Assembly: GCF_016808335.1 (NCBI RefSeq)
Contig: NC_053139.1
Span: forward strand, 40,606,464-40,670,463
DNA: 64,000 nt
Reading direction: 5' to 3'
DNA from: Panicum virgatum
Taxonomy: Eukaryota; Streptophyta; Magnoliopsida; Poales; Poaceae
The position numbers were made by a program, and so were the translations under genes. Below are positions 53,283 to 63,522 of the stretch, one piece after another. Below the pieces are notes generated by a model. That model had not been told where the DNA came from. It saw nothing but the letters and a program-made list of their open reading frames with translations, and did no database searches. Every line of letters starts with the position of its first letter. The first letter of the stretch is position 1.

Positions 53283-56200
53283 ATGATGACCGGAGCTCAA
53301 GACCAAGAACCCGCTTCCAAGCCCGTCACATATGAAGAGCTTCCTCCTGAACACAAGAAGAAGTATGACGAGATCAAAGCTCTGCTGGAAGCCGATCTCA
53401 TCGGCTCTTTTGAGAGGACTCGCAACCATGGCATCAAATGGAAGGGGTTCTCACCAGAAGGCGCTCTGGACAATGTGGATCTGTCTGTACCATCTGAAGA
53501 ACGCACCAAAGCCCTGCGTCAGGAGATGAACTACATGGTGGCCCATGCGCTTCATCGGCACTCCCAGAGCCTGATGAACGAGCTTGAGTGCATGGCGCAC
53601 CGCGTCATCCAGGAGATAATCAAGAACCAGTACTCTCCATCGGGGCCAACCCTGGGGAGTCACACAGAGGAAGCTGCACTGCATTCTAGACCGCAACTGC
53701 CATTCTCATTTGCAGCCCCCAGACCACAGAGCTCGCCGATCTACGTCGTCCACAAGATCGGCGGTGATCCTGGAGAAGGCCAATTCCTCACCGAGCCACC
53801 CAAGGAGATCCCGCACGGCTACACGTGCGCCTACATCCCAGACAGCGTCAGTCCAGCACGCTCGGTGCAGATGGTGAACCCAGGAGCTTCTGGAGCAGAT
53901 GCAGAGAAACAAGCATGGCTGGCAAAGTACGCTACTGGGCCGAGTGCTGAGCCATCGGCCCCAGGAGTTCTTAGTGTGGAGCAGGTCAGCGCAATACTGA
54001 GAGACCAGTTCGGCATCCTGCCCAAGAGGAGAGCGATCGGCTATTCCAAGCCGTATCCGAGCGACTATGACTTGATCCCACTGCCACCCAAGTATCGGCT
54101 TCCTGAGTTCACCAAGTTCAACGGATCGGAGGGAGCCAGCTCCATCGAGCATGTGAGCCGATACTTAACGCAGCTTGGGATGATCTCAGTGTCGGATCCA
54201 TTGAGGGTCCGGTTCTTCGGCCAATCCCTGACAGGCCCAGCCTTTGGATGGTACGCGTCGCTAGCTCCGGATTCGATTCGGACTTGGAGGCAGCTTGAAG
54301 ATTGATTCCATACCCAGTACCACTCGGAAGCTGCAGAAGCCGGAATCGCCGACCTCGCTCAAGTCAGGCAGAAGCGAGGAGAGACCGTGTCAGAGTACAT
54401 ACAGTGCTTCAGGGAGGTCAAGAACCGATGCTACTCGCCACGCATCACAGAGAAAGAGGCAGTCGATCTGGCCGTCCTGGGACTTGCTAAGCCGATCAAG
54501 GATGCGGCTTTTCAGTTGGAGCTTACGTCTCTGGCGCATCTGTTGCAGAAGCTTACCACATACGAGCATTATCATCCTGAGCTGTACCAGGACAAGTTCA
54601 AGCACCATGTAAACATGGCACAAGCTGAACAATCTGACGACTCGGGTGAAGAGCAAGAAGTAGCCGTGGCAGAGTGGACCCGGGGGGCAAATCCTGTCCC
54701 ATGCAAGTGGATCAAGCAGCAGAGGCTTGTGAAGGGCTTCGACTTCGACGTAACCAAAACAGAGCAGATATTTGACCTGCTCCTCAAAGAAAAATAGCTG
54801 AAGCTCCTAGAAAATCACAAGCTGTCGATGGCACAAGAGTTGCAGGGAAGGCTATACTGCAAGTGGCACAACTCGTTTACTCATGCCACTGGCGAATGCA
54901 AGCAGTTGCGTCACCAGATCCAATCGGCTATCGAGCAGGGCCGATTAATCCTGGCTCAGCATACTATGAAGGTGGACACGAAACCCTTCCCACAAGCTAA
55001 CGTGGTGGAACTGTTAGACTTCAGGTCCAAGGGCCAGGACTTGGCATTCCACATCAACATGGTGGGACCTATGCGCCGCCATGACAAGCAGAGGAGAGAG
55101 GCCGCTTCTGGCAAGCGGCCGCAGAAGGAACACGAGTTGGAACAGCCGCATGTGTCCGAAGAGCAAGTGCGTCACATCCGCAATCAGCTTCCAGCTTCTA
55201 ATCGGCTTCTGGAGAAATACCAGTATCAGTACAACCTGCGCCGCCGACGCGAATCGGAAGAAGACGAGTACGAGCACCGCACGGGAAGGATGTTGGGAAG
55301 GCGCCAGGCTATACGAGACCACTGGCACTGCCCGTTCTTTAGGTACTGTTGGAACTCCGGCATGAGCCTATTACCTACTATAGATGATTGCTTGGAGTAC
55401 AGGCCGCAAGGGCATCAACAGGACAAGACATCGGTGTTCCGGCGTTTGGGGCCCAGGACACGTCAGGACAATCATGTGAGGCGACCATCCAGAGGAAATT
55501 CTGAGCCAGAGGAAGAAGACAGGTACCATCGCCCACGGTGGTGTCCTGACGGGCTCAATCGGTCGCAGAAGCGCAAAATACAGCGCTTGCGCAACCTCGA
55601 AGATGCAGAAGCACAGTATCTTGACGTGCTGAAGAAAGCGCGTCCGGATCTCGCGGAGCAAGTTAGGCGACCGCAGAGGGAAGTGAGGCGCCCCCCGAGG
55701 ATGGAGTGGCACCCCAAGCAGACAAAAGCCGATGAGAAGCCATCGGCTGACGTGAACATGGTGTTCGTGCTCCCGTCGGAGTTTCGAGCACCCCAACCGG
55801 AGGAATTGGCCATCGCGCAGCTGGATCTCGGCCCACGGCCAATCATTTTCGAGAAGCCCAAGGAGAAGAGCTACAAACACCTGAAGGGGTTATATCTCAA
55901 GGGCTTCATTGACGGCAAACCTATGAACAGGATGTTGGTCGACACTGGTGCTGCAGTGAACCTGATGCCATATTCTGTGCTGCGCCGATTGGGTCATTCT
56001 TCTGCCGACTTGATCAAGACCAATATGATGCTCAACGACTTTAATGGACAGCCATAAGAGGCGATGGGGGTTCTTAATGTGGAACTGACAGTGGGCCGCA
56101 AGACTGTGCCGACATCATTCTTCATCGTTAACAGCAAGAGCACATACACGGTGCTGCTTGGAAGAGACTGGATTCATGCCAACTGTTGTATCCCTTCCAC

Positions 56201-56408
56201 AATGCACCAGTGCCTCATCCAATGGGACGGCGATGAAGTAGAAGTGGTCCCTGCAGACGATTCCAGCGAGGTCTCGGTCGCGGATATGAACGCCTGGGAT
56301 GCGGAAGGACAAGAGCCAATTTCCGGGATCGCCCTGGAAGACTGTGATCGGATTGAGGCGACAAAAAATGGATTGAAGCTGGTCTTATCCACTGGCCTCA
56401 CAGAATAG
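53283..56408 (+). pseudogene. Tat gag-protease (three in-frame stops)
   Basis: A single frame from ATGATG at 53283 to the TAG at 56406-56408 is interrupted by TGA (54303-54305), TAG (54795-54797) and TAA (56055-56057). Gag core motifs are YRLPEFTKFNGSEGASSIEH, RVRFFGQSLTGPAFGWYASL and ETVSEYIQCFREVKNRC. A CKWHNSFTHATGEC degenerate zinc-finger-like segment lies at about 54850, then an Arg/Glu-rich linker. The protease shows the active site MLVDTGAAVNLMPYSVL near 55930 and TVLLGRDWIHANCCIPS near 56150. Because the frame is otherwise kept for over 1000 codons, decay is recent, or some stops may be bypassed. Confidence 0.88.
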
Positions 56409-56503
56409 ATGCACCCTGGCTAGCCACGGGGTGTAAGGGAAATAGAGAGGCCGGTCCCGGCGATCGGCCCCAAAAAATAGAAAAATTCTGTTTTTGGTCG
56501 GAA

Positions 56504-59500
56504 TTGTTACATCGTGTACACGTGATGGCCTCCTCTAGTAGTTGGCTATCTGTTGACTATTTGGCTCTGAGAAATAATAGAAGTATAAAAGCGGCCAGCC
56601 CGTGCAGTTGGCCAAATAATCTTTCTTGTCATCTCCCTGTGTTTGCTGCTGACATTGTGGATAGTGAAGACTCGCTCGCATTTGCGATCGATTTTTTAGA
56701 TGACGGCAAACTCGGATATGGATTCACATCAGCTGATGATTTGGAAGAGGTTGACATCGGTCCTGGGGATAAGCCACGGCCGACATTTATCAGCAGTAAG
56801 TTGGATCCGGTTTTGCGAGAGGAGATGATCACATTGCTAAAAGAATACCGGGATTGCTTTGCATGGGACTACACGGAGATGCCTGGATTGGATAGAAGCA
56901 TAGTCGAGCATCGGCTTCCGCTCAAGAGTGGGTTTCGGCCGTTTCAGCAACGAGCACGTCAGATGAAGGCCGAAGTCCTAGAAGAAGTTAAGAAAGAGGT
57001 GGAGAAGATGCTGGATGCTGGGTTCATCAGGCCGTGCCGGTATGCAGAATGGATCTCCAGTGTGGTGCCGGTACAAAAGAAAGACGGCCGATGGCGTGTC
57101 TGCGTCGATTTTAGAGATCTCAACAGGGCAACTACGAAGGATGAGTACCCAATGCCTGTTGCAGAGACGTTGATCAACGCCGCTGCTGGCCACAAAATGA
57201 TGAGTTTCATGGATGGCAACGCCGGTTACAACCAGATCTTCATGGCCCCAGAGGACGTGAACAAGACTGCGTTCAGAGTACCAGGTGCAGTTGGCTTGTT
57301 CGAGTACTTGGTTATGACTTTCGGACTGAAAAATGCCGGTGCAACGTACCAACGTGCTATGAATTACATTTTTCATGATCTCATCGGTAAGCTGGTAGAG
57401 ATTTATATTGATGACGTTGTGGTCAAGTCCAAGTCAGCTGCAGGGCATTTAGAAGATTTGCGTCAAGTTTTAGAGCGTACTCGAAGGTTTGGGCTCAAAA
57501 TGAACCCAAAGAAGTGTGCCTTCGGTGTATCGGCCGGTCAATTTCTGGGATTCCTAGTGCATGAAAGGGGAATCGAGATCGGCCTAAAAAGTCAAGAAGC
57601 CGTAAAGATGATGAAGCCACCTACTACAAAGAAGGAGTTGCAGAAACTCATCGGTAAAATTAACTTTGTCAGGCGATTTATTTCTAACCTGTCCGGACGT
57701 ATTGAGCCGTTTATGGGTTTAGTAAAGATCAAATCCGATGATGAGTTTCGCTGGGGGGCAGAACAGCAGCAAGCTTTCGATGAAATCAAAGAATATTTGT
57801 CAAGGCCTCCAGTATTGGTTCCTCCTCAGCAAGATAGGCCGTTCTATGTGTACCTATCCGTTGGTGACACTTCCATCGCTTCGGTGCTAGTCCAGAAGCA
57901 TGATGGCCAAGAGAGGGTGGTTTTCTACCTCAGCAGACGCATGTTAGACGCCGAGACCAGGTATCCTGAAATCGAGAAGCTTTGTCTTTGCTTATACTTT
58001 ACATGTACAAAGCTTCGCCATATTTTGCTCTCGGCGGAAGCAATTGTCATATGCAAATCAGATTTCATAAAACATATGCTGTCGGCCCCTGTCCTTAAAG
58101 GCCGGCTCGGAAAATGGATGTTTGCATTGTCAGAGTTCGATATCCGATACCAGCCTGTGAAAGCAGTCAAGGGACAAGCACTGGCAGATCTTGTTGCGGA
58201 TAGGATCAGCGTTGATATTGCTGCGTTGTTTATTCGTGCTTGGGCTATGTTCTTTGATGGATCGGCTTGTGATGATGGGTGCGGTGTGGGAATTCTGCTG
58301 GTGTCACCTCGAGGGGCGACTTATTCCTTCTTCATCAGAATGACTGCCCCGTGCACCAATAATCTCGTGGAGTATGAAGCCGTTCGCAAAGGGATGGAAT
58401 TGCTTCTCGAAGCCGGTGCAGAAGCAGTGGAAATTTTTGGAGATTTGAAGCTGGTGATTTCTCAGCTCACGGAGGAATATAGGTGTGAGAGCGAGGCTCT
58501 TTTCCCGATATGGATGCAATGCCGTGAGTTGATGTCACGATTCAGGTACATCAATTTCCACTGGATACGCAGGACTCTGAACAATAAAGCCAATGATTTA
58601 GCACAGATGGCTTCTGGCTACAAGGAGACAGCCGATGGAGTCGAGGTGGAGGTCCAGTTTCTAGAACCCGGAGACTGGAGAGCCGATATCTTCAATTACT
58701 TGAAGGATTCGGCTCGGGGGGCACCCAGAAGGATAAGACTCAAGGCCATGAAGTATGTTCTGATAGGGGGCGATATGTTCTACAGGACCTTGGAAGGACT
58801 ATTGCTTAAATGTCTGGGACCGTCAGAGTCAAATCGGCTATTGCATGAGGTTCATGAAGGAGCCTGCGGTACGCACCAATCGGCTCATAAGATGAAATGG
58901 CTGATTAGGCGATCGGGTTATTACTGGCCCACTATGCTTGAAGATTGTTTCAAATATTACAAGGGATGTCAAGCATGTCAGAGGTTTGGCAAAATTCAGA
59001 TAGTGCCAGCATCAGTGATGAATCCTATCATTAAACCCTGGCCATTCAGAGGATGGGGCATGGACATGATTGGACAGATCAATCCGTCATCTAGCAAGGG
59101 TCACCAATGGGTCTTAGCTGCCACAGATTATTTCACAAAGTGGGTAGAGGCAGTGCCCATGAGGTCAGTAGCATCGAGAGATGTGATCAGCTTTGTCAAA
59201 GAACACATCATTCATAGATTTGGGATCCCTCATACCATTACGACCGATGGAGGATCGGTCTTTATATCAGAGGAATTCAGAAAGTTTGCCGATGACATGG
59301 GGATTAAGCTGATCAGATCATCTCCTTATTATGCCCAAGCTAATGGACAAGCTGAGGCATCCAACCAGAGCCTTATCAAGCTCATAAAGAGAAAGATTGA
59401 CGAATACCCTAGGCGTTGGCATGAGGTGTTATCAGAAGCTTTGTGGGCATATCGTATTTCGTGTCATGGGTCCACCAAGACGTCGCTGTACCATCTAGTC

Positions 59501-59932
59501 TACGGCCAGGATGCTGTGTTACCATGGGAAATCACGGCTGGATCAAGGCGTGTTGAGTTTCAGAATGATCTATCTGCTGAACAGTATGCAGCCTTGATGA
59601 ATGATAATGTGGAGGACCTGACAGAGCTAAGGCTTTGGTCACTGGAAAAAATCAAGGAGAACAAAGCTAAGGTTGCCCGTGCATACAACAAGAAGGTCAA
59701 GCCTAAAGATTTCCGAGTTGGAGATTTGGTTTGGGAGGCGGTATTGCCATTGGGAACTAAAGACAAAAAGTTTGGTAAATGGTCTCCAACTTGGCATGGG
59801 CCGTATAAGGTTGATCAGGTTTTACCTGGGAATGCATACATGCTCGAAGAATTGGACGGCGTCAAGTTTCCCGTTGCTGTCAATGGTCAGCATCTCAAGA
59901 AGTATTTCCCGAGCATGTGGGAAGGCGAGTAA
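56504..59932 (+). CDS. Tat-lineage pol polyprotein, intact frame
   Basis: An uninterrupted 1142-codon frame; the first ATG is at 56525. Approximate residues: RT 120-390, with RWRVCVDFRDLN, MSFMDGNAGYNQIF, TFGLKNAGATYQRAMN and the catalytic YIDDVVV near 300; classical RNase H about 440-565, with AIVICKSDF and QALADLVADR; archaeal-type RNase H about 580-705, with MFFDGSACDDGCGVGI, NNLVEYEAV and IFGDLKLVISQL. Integrase follows at about 780-1010: zinc finger CQACQRF, Asp in MDMIGQI, Asp in TTDGGSVF and Glu in GQAEASNQ. The C-terminal GPYKVDQVLPGNAYML has no chromodomain. It is in a different frame from gag-protease. With broken gag the copy could at most supply pol products in trans. Confidence 0.92.
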   Translation: MLHRVHVMASSSSWLSVDYLALRNNRSIKAASPCSWPNNLSCHLPVFAADIVDSEDSLAFAIDFLDDGKLGYGFTSADDLEEVDIGPGDKPRPTFISSKLDPVLREEMITLLKEYRDCFAWDYTEMPGLDRSIVEHRLPLKSGFRPFQQRARQMKAEVLEEVKKEVEKMLDAGFIRPCRYAEWISSVVPVQKKDGRWRVCVDFRDLNRATTKDEYPMPVAETLINAAAGHKMMSFMDGNAGYNQIFMAPEDVNKTAFRVPGAVGLFEYLVMTFGLKNAGATYQRAMNYIFHDLIGKLVEIYIDDVVVKSKSAAGHLEDLRQVLERTRRFGLKMNPKKCAFGVSAGQFLGFLVHERGIEIGLKSQEAVKMMKPPTTKKELQKLIGKINFVRRFISNLSGRIEPFMGLVKIKSDDEFRWGAEQQQAFDEIKEYLSRPPVLVPPQQDRPFYVYLSVGDTSIASVLVQKHDGQERVVFYLSRRMLDAETRYPEIEKLCLCLYFTCTKLRHILLSAEAIVICKSDFIKHMLSAPVLKGRLGKWMFALSEFDIRYQPVKAVKGQALADLVADRISVDIAALFIRAWAMFFDGSACDDGCGVGILLVSPRGATYSFFIRMTAPCTNNLVEYEAVRKGMELLLEAGAEAVEIFGDLKLVISQLTEEYRCESEALFPIWMQCRELMSRFRYINFHWIRRTLNNKANDLAQMASGYKETADGVEVEVQFLEPGDWRADIFNYLKDSARGAPRRIRLKAMKYVLIGGDMFYRTLEGLLLKCLGPSESNRLLHEVHEGACGTHQSAHKMKWLIRRSGYYWPTMLEDCFKYYKGCQACQRFGKIQIVPASVMNPIIKPWPFRGWGMDMIGQINPSSSKGHQWVLAATDYFTKWVEAVPMRSVASRDVISFVKEHIIHRFGIPHTITTDGGSVFISEEFRKFADDMGIKLIRSSPYYAQANGQAEASNQSLIKLIKRKIDEYPRRWHEVLSEALWAYRISCHGSTKTSLYHLVYGQDAVLPWEITAGSRRVEFQNDLSAEQYAALMNDNVEDLTELRLWSLEKIKENKAKVARAYNKKVKPKDFRVGDLVWEAVLPLGTKDKKFGKWSPTWHGPYKVDQVLPGNAYMLEELDGVKFPVAVNGQHLKKYFPSMWEGE

Positions 59933-59970
59933 CGAAAAGCCGATGAGATCCATCTGGCTGCAGTGTAATA

Positions 59971-60079
59971 GGCCAACACGTTGAGTTGGCCACGAAAAAA
60001 AAAGAGTCATGAAAGGCCAACACGTTGAGTTGGCCAGTAAAAAAAAATCATCATGACAGGCCAACACTTTGAGTTGGCT
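59971..60079 (+). repeat. Three tandem hairpins between convergent genes
   Basis: GGCCAAC-ACGTTGA-GTTGGCC at 59971-59991, the same at 60015-60035, and GGCCAAC-ACTTTGA-GTTGGCT at 60059-60079, 44 bp apart. Each is followed by an A-rich run. They lie 39 bp after the pol stop and 115 bp beyond the antisense PMD stop, where the two transcription units converge. Confidence 0.92.
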
Positions 60080-60193
60080 AGTGAAATATATGAAAAGCAA
60101 ACAGCCGATGTGTGACCATCGACTTAAGATGTTTTTAAAGAACAGTTACGAGTTTCAAGTTAATAGGCAGTACTAATTCTCTCTTGAGCCTAT

Positions 60194-63152
60194 CTACTGG
60201 TTCAGAAATTCCTCTATGGCATGGATGGCTTCAGTACGGACGGCGTCTGCTCGTGCTACAATCGCTTCGTCATCCTTGTCATCGCCTGTAACTATCTGCC
60301 GACTCAAGGTGCTGATCTCTACAAACTCTGTTTGTATCTGCTTGGATATTTCCTGGGTTTCTTGCTTGGAGTTTGCGATGGAGGTTTCCTCGGCCTGGAT
60401 AAGTTCTTTGGTGGTGCGGACCTTTTCTTCGAGTTCCGCCAGTTCTTTCTTCAGGAGGTCGAGTCGGTTCATGTTGGCAGACACGTCAGCTTTGATATCT
60501 AGAGTTGCTTTCTTCTGGTTGAGAGCCTTGCACTTTTGGGTAATGACAGCTTTTAGAGAAGTTTGGGAGCGACGTGCTTCCATCCTTTGTTGTGCTTTAC
60601 TGACTTCTATCCGAAAGAATGGGAGGTTGCTGGCTGACCAGAGCTTGATTTGCAATGGCTCCGGGAGTTGGGATTCTATTTGTTCAAAGATGTTCTTTAC
60701 GTTGCTGGGATCATCAACCAGAGCAGTGATTGGAGCAGATAGAAAATCCTTGATGAGTCGAAGCTGATGTGTCAAGTTAGCCGATTGCTGCGGAGGTAAT
60801 GCTTTTGCTCCAGGGACAGTCAGTCCCATTGATGCTGGGTCGAAGGAGAGCAAACCTGAAATGTCAAAGCTCTATGGACATCTCTGGAGTCAGAACAATA
60901 TACATTTATGAAGTTATCGGCTGGTTCAGAATTGGTTTTATGATGTTACCTGTTCTGAATAAGAAGTGTTGGTCGGTTCGGGAGCGATCGTCCTATCAGA
61001 GCTGGTGTTAGCGTCAAGAGCCTCGACCGTATCAGCTTGTTCCTCGCTTGCATCCATCAGTGCATCAGGAGTTACAGCCGTCTCGTGTTGATTCAGGCCT
61101 TCTACATTGGAGGTTTCTTCGGCTGCATCCTGGAAATAGAATTACAGTCAACCAAGTACATGTGTATGAAATAAAGAAGAGTTCTTGGGTGATGAGTTAC
61201 CTGGTTGGTGTTGGACTCTGATGGACTTGGAGGGGATGGTGCTGGTTTCTTGATCACTCGCCTTGTGATCATCTTCCTTTTCTTGGTCAAGACTCGGGGG
61301 GCAACTACTGCAGAGGCTGGTCTTCGCCTGGAAGCCGACTGAAGTAAGTCTGGCTGAACAGACATTATCACTTTCTTCATTGGTGGTGATCCTTTGCAGA
61401 AAAGTACATCAGGAGCAGTTGGGAGAAAGTGAAATGGTTCCCCAGTACTGGTCGTGGGTTCTGGACCATCTTGTTGCTGCTGACAGGATGAGCAGGTTAC
61501 GCCAAGAGAAAAGAGTTGAGGATTTAAAAGGATGGATGCATAAAATCAGTACCTCTTCCTCGGGGATTACATATTCAGGATCGATTTGCTGCAGTCGAGG
61601 ACCTAGAGCTTTTCTGAAAACATGAGTTTTCCACATGTTCCACCAATTATCAAAGCCGATTGATGTGGAAGTGAAAAACAGATCGGCTGGTATTGAAATG
61701 TGGAGGTTGTCAAACATGCTGTAGCATCTCGAACTGGTGAGACCATCAGGCAGATCGGCTCTGCTCTCCACCAAGTGGTAAATATGGAAGTGGGGAGGGA
61801 CCTGTCCTAGACCAAATTGCCGAGCTGCTATGACTGGCTGGTAAGATTCATAGCCTGGCTTGATAATTCTGTTAGAAGTGCTGATGCCAACAGGAAGGAA
61901 GCTAGGTCGAATCATTAGCGAATATAGATGCCGAGTGCTGTCGTCATTGGCAAAGTTATCTAATCTGAAGTCAGATGGGTTCTCGAAGGATTCAGATTCA
62001 GTAAATGGGGAGTAGAGAGGATTATCTAGTCCTTTGTAGAAGACCCTGAACCAATTCGCTGCATCTGCCGAATTCAGTTTACTGCCTGGGAGACTGAATA
62101 AAGCTTGGCCATAACTAGTACATCTGATTGGATTGCCATTTTCACCAGGAAAGGAGTTCTTGGTTAGACTTTGGAAGTTGGGGATATGGTGCTGGAAGTA
62201 CAGCTGTGCCCACAACTGGATAAACCACCAAGGGCCTCCAGTTCTCAGTTTCTTGTGGTTGAGCAAGTTAGATGTCATCAGATGGAGATATCTGTATGTT
62301 TCTCCAAGAAAAAGTTTGCTTAGGCCAGTGTGATTACCATGGGCCAGGTGGTAGGCCAAAGGGAGATAGTTCTTGGTTGGAGCTAGGGAAGGGCCACAGA
62401 AGATGAAGTGCTCTAGCCAAAGATTTAAGAAGGCTGTGTGTTCCTTCTCAGTCACTGGACCTTTTGTTTTCATGTGCTGATTCATGTAAGTACCCCAATT
62501 TGTGCAGTTGACTTTGGAAGAAAGCTTGAAGGGAACTTCTGCCAGTTTATGAGCAGCAGGATTGGGGGAATTAATGTGTAGTCCGGTGATCATGACAACA
62601 TCTAGCAGAGTGGGAGTCATGGGTCCATGGCCAAAAAGGAAACAATTCAGAGCATCAGACCAGAAATAGCCGATGGTTTTCAGAAGATTTTCATCTTTGT
62701 CAAGGGGTGACAGTGATAAGCTAAGTGCATCGGCTATGTTTAAATCTTGCCACAAGGGCATGTGAGCTTTTGCTACTCTGCTGTACCATGTAATCCAGCT
62801 CTCAGGTGGATTAGGCCAGGCTCTTAAGCAGTCGGCCCAGAGGTTCAAATCGATGTCTTGACTCACAAAAGGAATCCTATTTGCTTCACAAGAGATCAAA
62901 TCTGTGGGGGTTTCATGGGTTTGTGGGCCAAGACAGAAAGATTTTGGATTAGAAGGATGCGGCAAAAGGATGTCTGATACCTGAAGTTCAGAAGTTCAGA
63001 AATATGCGTATGGTGTCATGTTTCAGAGTTTCAGTTTTAGAAACTTGGTAAGCTGAAGAAAACTGAAAGATTAGGCCGTAGATTACCTTCAGGCCGTGGA
63101 TTGCCGCATCGTAGACTGCTGAGCTTGTCGTTTGAGTTGTAGAATCTGCCAT
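60194..63152 (-). CDS. Antisense plant-mobile-domain (PMD) gene of the Tat element
   Basis: Exons on the minus strand: 63087-63152 (starts MADSTTQTTSSAV), 61553-62980, 61201-61479, 60950-61129 and about 60194-60855. The first four join in phase 0 at GT-AG borders. Exon 2 is the plant mobile domain (PF10536-type): YFWSDALNCFLFGHGPMTPT, LLDVVMITGLHI, HTAFLNLWLEHFIFCG and ESYQPVIAARQFGLGQVP. Exon 3 is basic (RVLTKKRKMITRRVIKKPAP, NLS-like), exon 4 acidic and exon 5 a long coiled coil (LLKKELAELEEKVRTTKEL). Exon 5 joins exon 4 one base out of phase at the best acceptor (TTTCAG, 60856); a 1-bp loss at the donor, or use of CCGCAG ending at 60788, would explain it. PMD proteins of the host (MAIN/MAIL type) act in gene silencing and genome stability; the role here is unknown. 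Confidence 0.8.
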
Positions 63153-63522
63153 GGTCAGATTTGTTGACTTAGGGTTTGATTGCTGGAGATTCTGGTTCGA
63201 ATTCCGGCTGCCTGGATAATTCTTGCTCAGATTTGCAGAGCTTGGTTTTCGAATTACACTCGAGTTTGAGGGTTCGTCGAGTTCGGTTCAGACTGGAAGT
63301 GTTATTCTTCTGCGGGTTGCTTCTAGTTTGAATTTCGTCGGCTCTTGGATATTTATGGAAGCCTGATGCGTTGCCATCGGCTTTTTGGAAAATAAACGAA
63401 GGCACATGGAGTTAAGGGGAATTTGATTTCATTAAAAGGAAATTCATTACAGAGAAAGCCGATTTTACAAAAGGAATTAATCCTTCGGCTTTTTGATCCT
63501 ACTCCTACGATGCTGCCTACAT
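63153..63522 (-). other. Spacer between the two antisense ORFs
   Basis: Probably includes the 3'UTR of the acidic ORF (A/T-rich, AATGAAATC near 63430) and the promoter and leader of the PMD gene. A 78-codon minus-strand frame here has no recognisable features. Confidence 0.4.
63349..63357 (-). promoter_or_regulatory. Candidate TATA box of the PMD gene
   Basis: On the minus strand CATAAATAT lies about 195 bp upstream of the PMD start codon, giving a plausible 160-nt leader. It lies downstream of the acidic antisense ORF, consistent with a separate promoter. Confidence 0.4.
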
